From contig CAJTEM010000042.1 in assembly GCA_910575255.1 (NCBI GenBank), forward strand, positions 1-36,709: 36,709 nt of DNA. The letters run 5' to 3'. This document shows, piece by piece, positions 33,166 through 36,709 of the stretch; the stretch's first letter is position 1; every line of letters begins with the position of its first letter. The notes under the pieces were generated by a model that searched no databases, had not been told where the DNA came from, and worked only from the letters and a program-made list of their open reading frames with translations. Position numbers and translations under genes: made by a program. The stretch comes from Lachnospiraceae bacterium (GTDB lineage: Bacteria > Bacillota > Clostridia > Lachnospirales > Lachnospiraceae).

Positions 33166-33350
33166 TTACATTGGTGTGCAAGAAGTACATTCAGCCTGCC
33201 CGTCTTGAAATCTGATACCCAACAATTCCTCCACGGCTTCCCTCGGTACACGGTCTAATTTCCGGGACTGGTAGTATGTATGCCCTTTGGAAATCATAAG
33301 TTTCTTCGCTTCCCTTATAATGTCAGCCGCAAAAGAAGTACCATAACCCA
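33166..33350 (-). pseudogene. 5'-truncated DUF3173 gene
   Basis: The minus strand encodes LGYGTSFAADIIREAKKLMISKGHTYYQSRKLDRVPREAVEELLGI, the body of the small DUF3173 proteins that accompany ICE integrases and probably act in excision. The family's first residues and start codon are missing. Upstream of LGYG the frame runs into antisense of the serine recombinase remnant. The junction lies near 33345-33351. Confidence 0.75.
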
Positions 33351-33647
33351 GAGCAGCGGTTTGTGAAGCTGACGGCGGCGATGGAGCGGGAACAGGAGGA
33401 AAACCAGAAGCGGCTAAAAGAATTGACCCTCTCCTTGCGCCGTTCAAATGAGCAGGAAAGCGATGTCCGCACCTTTATCCGGGAAATCCGGCAGTATGCC
33501 ACGATACAGGAATTGGACGAGGGTATCTTGAACCGCCTTATCAGCCGGATTCTGGTGGGTGAGGTGAAAAAGGTTGACGGGGAGAAGTTTCAGGAAATCA
33601 AAATCATTTATAACTTTGTCGGGGAGATCCCAGCGGTAACAGAATAA
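33351..33647 (+). pseudogene. 3' remnant of a TnpX-like large serine recombinase
   Basis: The reading frame EQRFVKLTAAMEREQEENQKRLKEL to IIYNFVGEIPAVTE matches the C-terminal coiled-coil and DUF4368-type tail of large serine recombinases (TnpX group). The catalytic N-terminal domain is absent, so it is inactive. It shows that a transposon of that class ended or recombined here, cutting the DUF3173 gene. Confidence 0.75.
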
Positions 33648-33656
33648 CGGCAATGC

Positions 33657-33690
33657 CCTTCTCTCTTTTTTGGGAAGGGTTTTCTTTTTG
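33657..33690 (+). terminator. Terminator after the recombinase remnant
   Basis: CCCTTC and GAAGGG form a stem, with TTTTCTTTTT following. It belongs to the original recombinase gene. Confidence 0.8.
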
Positions 33691-33701
33691 CCTGCATAGG
33701 A

Positions 33702-33734
33702 AAAAGAAGCCGGGTTCGCTATTCTCCGGCTTCC
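33702..33734 (-). terminator. Terminator of the minus-strand cargo operon
   Basis: On the minus strand GAAGCCGG pairs with CCGGCTTC around a 12-base loop. TTTTTCC follows. It lies 50 bp after the DUF2185-like gene. Confidence 0.8.
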
Positions 33735-33783
33735 GGGATAACTCCAATTTTTCTTTATGTACATTTTCATGGGAAACTGGAAG

Positions 33784-34062
33784 TTATCGCTTTCTAATAA
33801 TCCAATCGTCATCTTGGGTTTTTCTTTCTGCATAGTAACCGCAAGACATATCCTTTAAAGTACTGACAGAGTTATCTAAATCAAAAACCCATTTTAAAGA
33901 TACTAGCTTTGCTTCATCTGTTTCGTGTGTTTTTCCGCATAGAAATTGCCACATTCCGTCATCTTCATCATGTGATACATATAGAATAGGTGCCTGATGT
34001 TCCAATATATGGCAACAGATAATCGTAGCAGTATCGGGTGAATCATAAAAAGGAAATTCCAT
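33784..34062 (-). CDS. DUF2185-like protein
   Basis: The 92-residue protein resembles DUF2185 proteins: ILEHQAPILYVSHDEDDGMWQFLCG, then LVSLKWVFDLDNSVSTLKDMSCGYYAER and a Trp near the end. Relatives are annotated as immunity-type (Imm33-like) proteins, so a toxin-immunity role is possible but unproved. AAAGGAG lies 8 bp before ATG 34062. It is the last gene of the minus-strand operon. Confidence 0.65.
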   Translation of the reverse strand: MEFPFYDSPDTATIICCHILEHQAPILYVSHDEDDGMWQFLCGKTHETDEAKLVSLKWVFDLDNSVSTLKDMSCGYYAERKTQDDDWIIRKR

Positions 34063-34103
34063 GTCTGTCACTCCTTTCAAATTTGAATTTTGGTATCTCA
34101 ATG

Positions 34104-34490
34104 TTAATCATACGGATATATCCATATATCCTCATATCTGACCGTAAATGACGCAAAACTTCCTTTATCAATCTGAACACGGTTACTTTCAATCTCAACC
34201 ATGTCAAGCCAATCCGTTGCAAACCGTACATAATATATATCCTCGTCTATATCTTCAACCTGACAGTTAAAAACAACCATATCATCACATATAAATGTGC
34301 CAAAATTATGTACTGGACTTTGAGATATCTTTTTTTCAAATTTCTCATATGACAGTTCGATGAAATATGTATACTTTACAACAGGTTGTTCCCTATATTT
34401 CCACACGCCTTTAAGTTTTCCAATCTCTGTAGTTCCAGTTACGATAATTTTATCGTTTTCATATCCTATTTTATCTGCTCCAAATTTCAT
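34104..34490 (-). CDS. Hypothetical protein, 128 residues
   Basis: I do not recognise this acidic soluble protein. It is predicted mostly beta-strand (alternating pattern KIIVTGTTEIG, YTYFIELSYEKFEK, DIYYVRFATDWLDMVEI), with no signal peptide or membrane segment. Its place beside a DUF2185-like gene suggests another immunity- or accessory-type protein. The start ATG 34490 has GAGGTG upstream. Confidence 0.55.
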   Translation of the reverse strand: MKFGADKIGYENDKIIVTGTTEIGKLKGVWKYREQPVVKYTYFIELSYEKFEKKISQSPVHNFGTFICDDMVVFNCQVEDIDEDIYYVRFATDWLDMVEIESNRVQIDKGSFASFTVRYEDIWIYPYD

Positions 34491-34523
34491 CTTAACACCT
34501 CTACTATATCAACAAACTGGAAT

Positions 34524-35309
34524 TTAACGCTTTTTTAGTTCGGCAATAGCACCATAATGTAAAATATCAAATTCATTAGGCGCAATATGTTCAAGGAGTG
34601 TTCTATGCTCTTGTTCCCACATAGAAATTTCTTTTTCAGTAAGCGAAGCACCAATTCCACGACACGCTTTCATTCTTCCATTCCAGCTTTCATGGGTGAA
34701 TGGTATTCTTACAGTAAATTCTTCGTGATGTACAAGTTCAAAGTTTTCTTTATAGCAATCGGGTATGTCTATTTGATGTATCGTTTCTCCTGCACCACTC
34801 CAGTTAGGACTATATTTTAATACAAGTTTTTCACTTGCTCCCGCAATTTTATCCTCAAATGGAAGCCATGCCATATATAAAACAAGAATCTTTCCCTCTT
34901 TTTTAAGCATACGATAAAACTTAGGCATAACAATTTCATGGTTAAAATACCAAAAACATTGACAGGCTGTGATTACATCAAAAGAATTATCTGAAAAACT
35001 TATATCTTCTGTTGGCACAACGTAATAATCTATATCCATATCTTTTGAAAGGATTTTGGCTTGTTCAATTTGATTTCCTGAAATATCGGTAGCCCTCCAC
35101 TTCGCCCCATACTGGTACATATTTCTGGGAAGAACCCCTGTCCCTGTTCCAACATCAAGGATAGATTGTCCGTCTATACATAATTTGCGGTCAACAATTT
35201 TTTGATAAAATTCTTTTGGATAAATATCACGGAACTATGCATAATCTAAAGAGGTTTTCCCCCAATCAAAAGGTTTTCCGTTATCTATATCTCTATCAGT
35301 TATCTTCAT
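34524..35309 (-). pseudogene. SAM-dependent methyltransferase with one amber codon
   Basis: The full frame from ATG 35309 (GGAGG upstream) would encode 261 codons of a class I methyltransferase: N-terminal FDWGKTSLDYA, SAM motif I ILDVGTGTGVLPR, ATDISGNQIEQAK, and FDVITACQCFWYF. Codon 25 (35235-35237 on the plus strand) is TAG where relatives of this type have Lys, a single-base change from AAG. The rest is intact. A restart at the internal ATG at 35120 would lose motif I. It is either a recent pseudogene or rescued by suppression. Confidence 0.75.
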
Positions 35310-35351
35310 ACTATGCCTCCATAAATTTCTTTTGCCCGACAAACCGGAATT

Positions 35352-35678
35352 TTACTTTTTTCTTTTCTCTATCATAACCGATGACACAATCGCATATACA
35401 ATCGCAACTATTACAACTCCTATTACTAAATAAACCAGCCAGATCGTTTGTAAAATTATATCAATTATATTAATCAAAAATATAATTCCAATTAAAAGAA
35501 AGACAATCCCCGATTGTTTGTAGTGTGGTTTCTTATCTATGTTTTTTCTCTCCTGCTTTGATGCATAAATATATGCATTGTTAAACAAGAACCCTTTTTC
35601 ATTAAACTGCAAGTAACTAAATACAAAACATATAATTGCTATTACACCTAATACAATCGCTCCAACTATATTTCCCAT
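35352..35678 (-). CDS. DUF3784-like membrane protein
   Basis: The 108-residue protein has three hydrophobic segments (about 3-22, 54-72, 78-102) and a conserved polar link FLFNNAYIYASKQERKNIDKKPHYKQSG between the first two. This matches the DUF3784 layout. Function is unknown. ATG 35678 has GGAGG 9 bp upstream; the start further out at 35738 overlaps the previous peptide gene and is rejected. Confidence 0.6.
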   Translation of the reverse strand: MGNIVGAIVLGVIAIICFVFSYLQFNEKGFLFNNAYIYASKQERKNIDKKPHYKQSGIVFLLIGIIFLINIIDIILQTIWLVYLVIGVVIVAIVYAIVSSVMIEKRKK

Positions 35679-35703
35679 AGCATTAACCTCCGTAAATTTC
35701 GAT

Positions 35704-35805
35704 TTACTTATTTCTTTTGGCAAACTTATCAATAACATTGTCTACCCAAAAAGTGAAAAAAAAATCAGCAATCGCCGCAAATAGATTAACAATAAAATCA
35801 ACCAT
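35704..35805 (-). CDS. 33-residue hydrophobic peptide
   Basis: ATG 35805, with GGAGG 8 bp upstream, encodes 33 residues: a hydrophobic helix (VDFIVNLFAAIADFFFTFWV) and a basic end KFAKRNK. It is probably membrane-inserted. It could be a small toxin-like or regulatory peptide, or a subunit working with the DUF3784-like protein next to it. It is the first gene of the minus-strand operon. Confidence 0.5.
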   Translation of the reverse strand: MVDFIVNLFAAIADFFFTFWVDNVIDKFAKRNK

Positions 35806-35841
35806 ATAGGTTTCCTCCAAATTTCGATTGTTGCTGAGTTT

Positions 35842-35870
35842 AGTTTAGCACATTTATAGGGTGTCTACAA
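35842..35870 (-). promoter_or_regulatory. Promoter of the minus-strand cargo operon
   Basis: Read on the minus strand, TTGTAG and TAAACT are spaced by 17 bp, 37 bp upstream of the peptide start. It would drive the peptide, DUF3784-like, methyltransferase, unknown and DUF2185-like genes. Confidence 0.5.
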
Positions 35871-35914
35871 GATTCTATACACGAAAAGCCAAAAAGAATG
35901 AATTCTTCACTTGA

Positions 35915-36196
35915 CAATGTGGCAAAGAGCTTATGACACAAGACGAGCTTTCCGTCATGAACGGCGGCAAATGTATCTTGCAGGTAAGGGGCGCACGCCC
36001 CTTTTTCAGTGACAAGTTCGATATAACCAAGCACCCAAGATATAAATTCCTTTCCGATTTTGACAAAAAGAATGTATTTGACATTGAGAAATATCTAAAA
36101 CGCCGCCCGGCAGTTATCAAGCCGGAAGAACCGTTCGACCTCTACGAGATTGACGGGGCAGATTTGCAGGAGGACACAGACCATGAAAAAACGTAA
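35915..36196 (+). pseudogene. 3' remnant of a VirD4/TraG coupling protein
   Basis: The frame GKELMTQDELSVMNGGKCILQVRGARPFFSDKFDITKHPRYKFL is the C-terminal end of the type IV coupling ATPase of Firmicute ICEs. The Walker motifs and membrane anchor are missing, because the cargo operon begins immediately upstream. Its 3' end overlaps the following small gene by 14 bp, as in intact ICEs. The cargo segment therefore lies between a recombinase remnant and conjugation DNA. Confidence 0.75.
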
Positions 36197-36353
36197 CGCT
36201 GAAACAAAAGAAAAGCAGCTTGAAAGATTTCTGATGAATGTTGCGGAAACCGCAGAAAACGCATTGCGGGAATACTGGCAGGAACGGGACGCAGAAAACC
36301 GTATGTATGCAACGGAGTATGTCACACGCTGGGGGCTTATCCCGCAACAATGA
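36183..36353 (+). CDS. Small ICE protein after virD4
   Basis: The 56-residue charged helical protein (QLERFLMNVAETAENALREYWQERDAENRMYATEYVTRWGLI) starts inside the coupling-protein end, with GGAGG 9 bp upstream. I know of no function; its position suggests it belongs to the conjugation operon. Confidence 0.55.
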   Translation: MKKRNAETKEKQLERFLMNVAETAENALREYWQERDAENRMYATEYVTRWGLIPQQ

Positions 36354-36435
36354 CGGCAGATAAGCCGCCCTTTTGCAAATCAGCCGGGGGATATGTGGCG
36401 CAGGGGAAAAGACGCAGGGAAAAGGGCTTTGCGTT

Positions 36436-36549
36436 ATGGAAATGTGCATAACAGCCTATTCCGTCATGGAAAACGCCATTCACAGCACATGGAAAAGCAA
36501 AGTGCAGCTTTCCCACGTCCTGCAAACAGCGTTTCCCACAACTCCATGA
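36436..36549 (+). CDS. Possible 37-residue ORF
   Basis: The ATG frame has AAAAGGG 9 bp upstream and encodes YSVMENAIHSTWKSKVQLSH in its middle. A competing frame from 36393 (75 residues) overlaps it. Neither product is recognised, so both are doubtful. The rest of this 350-bp stretch holds only the repeats listed next. Confidence 0.25.
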   Translation: MEMCITAYSVMENAIHSTWKSKVQLSHVLQTAFPTTP

Positions 36550-36574
36550 GCAAGGCAGTTATACACATTCCCAC

Positions 36575-36655
36575 AAATCCAAACTTATATAAAATCCAAA
36601 CTTTTCTGAAAACAGCTTGATAATTGGGGATTCTTGCCGGAAAAAGTTTGGATTT
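36575..36655. repeat. Direct and inverted AAATCCAAACTT repeats
   Basis: AAATCCAAACTT occurs at 36575 and again at 36592, where it extends to 14 bp. It faces a perfect inverse AAAAGTTTGGATTT at 36642-36655. The last pair makes a 14-bp stem with a 36-base loop. It could be a binding-site cluster, an oriT-like site or an element end. Confidence 0.6.
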
Positions 36656-36709
36656 CGTTTCACAAAGTACAATACTCCAATTATGACAAAATGCGTAAAA
36701 CATTGCTAT

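Overview
The window looks like chromosome from a Gram-positive gut anaerobe of the Lachnospiraceae type. This is inferred from purine-rich Shine-Dalgarno sites, GTG and TTG starts, the pcrA, rlmD and guaA protein sequences, and TnpV- and TnpX-type mobile-element parts. No species is named because none can be proved from the sequence alone.

Region 1 (1-9555) is core chromosome of moderate GC. It holds three 69-bp tandem repeats, pcrA, a small acidic membrane protein, rlmD, a thioredoxin-reductase-like flavoprotein lacking its redox cysteines, a short pyrophosphatase-like protein, a convergent DUF4349 lipoprotein and guaA.

Region 2 (about 9543-31887, 22.3 kb, more AT-rich) reads as an integrative mobilizable element inserted in the 3' end of guaA. 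The 11-bp core AGAGTTCGAGT at the end of guaA recurs at the far end, where it is followed by an alternative stop and a terminator that fit the original guaA tail. The left arm has a divergent XRE regulator, an excisionase-like protein and a tyrosine integrase. Next come a MobC-like protein, a CHC2 zinc-finger primase-like protein, a VapE-type helicase, an actin-like ParM with a ParR-like partner behind five TGTAAAC motifs, an oriT-like hairpin cluster, a MobV relaxase and TnpV. No type IV secretion genes are seen, so transfer would need a helper. The cargo looks like a defence island: HTH regulator, hsdM, hsdS, a TIR-domain protein and hsdR in one operon, followed by a large SF1 helicase with a possible HEPN-like N-terminus, a MITE-like insertion, an AlbA_2/RecG-like ATP-binding protein and a stand-alone nucleotidyltransferase.

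Region 3 (31888-36709) is a mosaic of further mobile DNA. A second tyrosine integrase sits 83 bp beyond the right att core with a truncated DUF3173 partner. This is fused to the 3' remnant of a TnpX-like large serine recombinase. A minus-strand cargo operon follows (DUF2185-like protein, unknown protein, methyltransferase killed by one amber codon, DUF3784-like membrane protein, 33-residue peptide), then the 3' end of a VirD4/TraG coupling protein. It may be a second element in tandem, but its right end lies outside the window.

The strongest candidate for an undescribed system is the type I restriction-modification operon with a wHTH-TIR protein between hsdS and hsdR. The layout recalls hsd loci that carry a back-up suicide effector such as PrrC, but here the effector would be a TIR NADase. 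This is inference from gene order and motifs.
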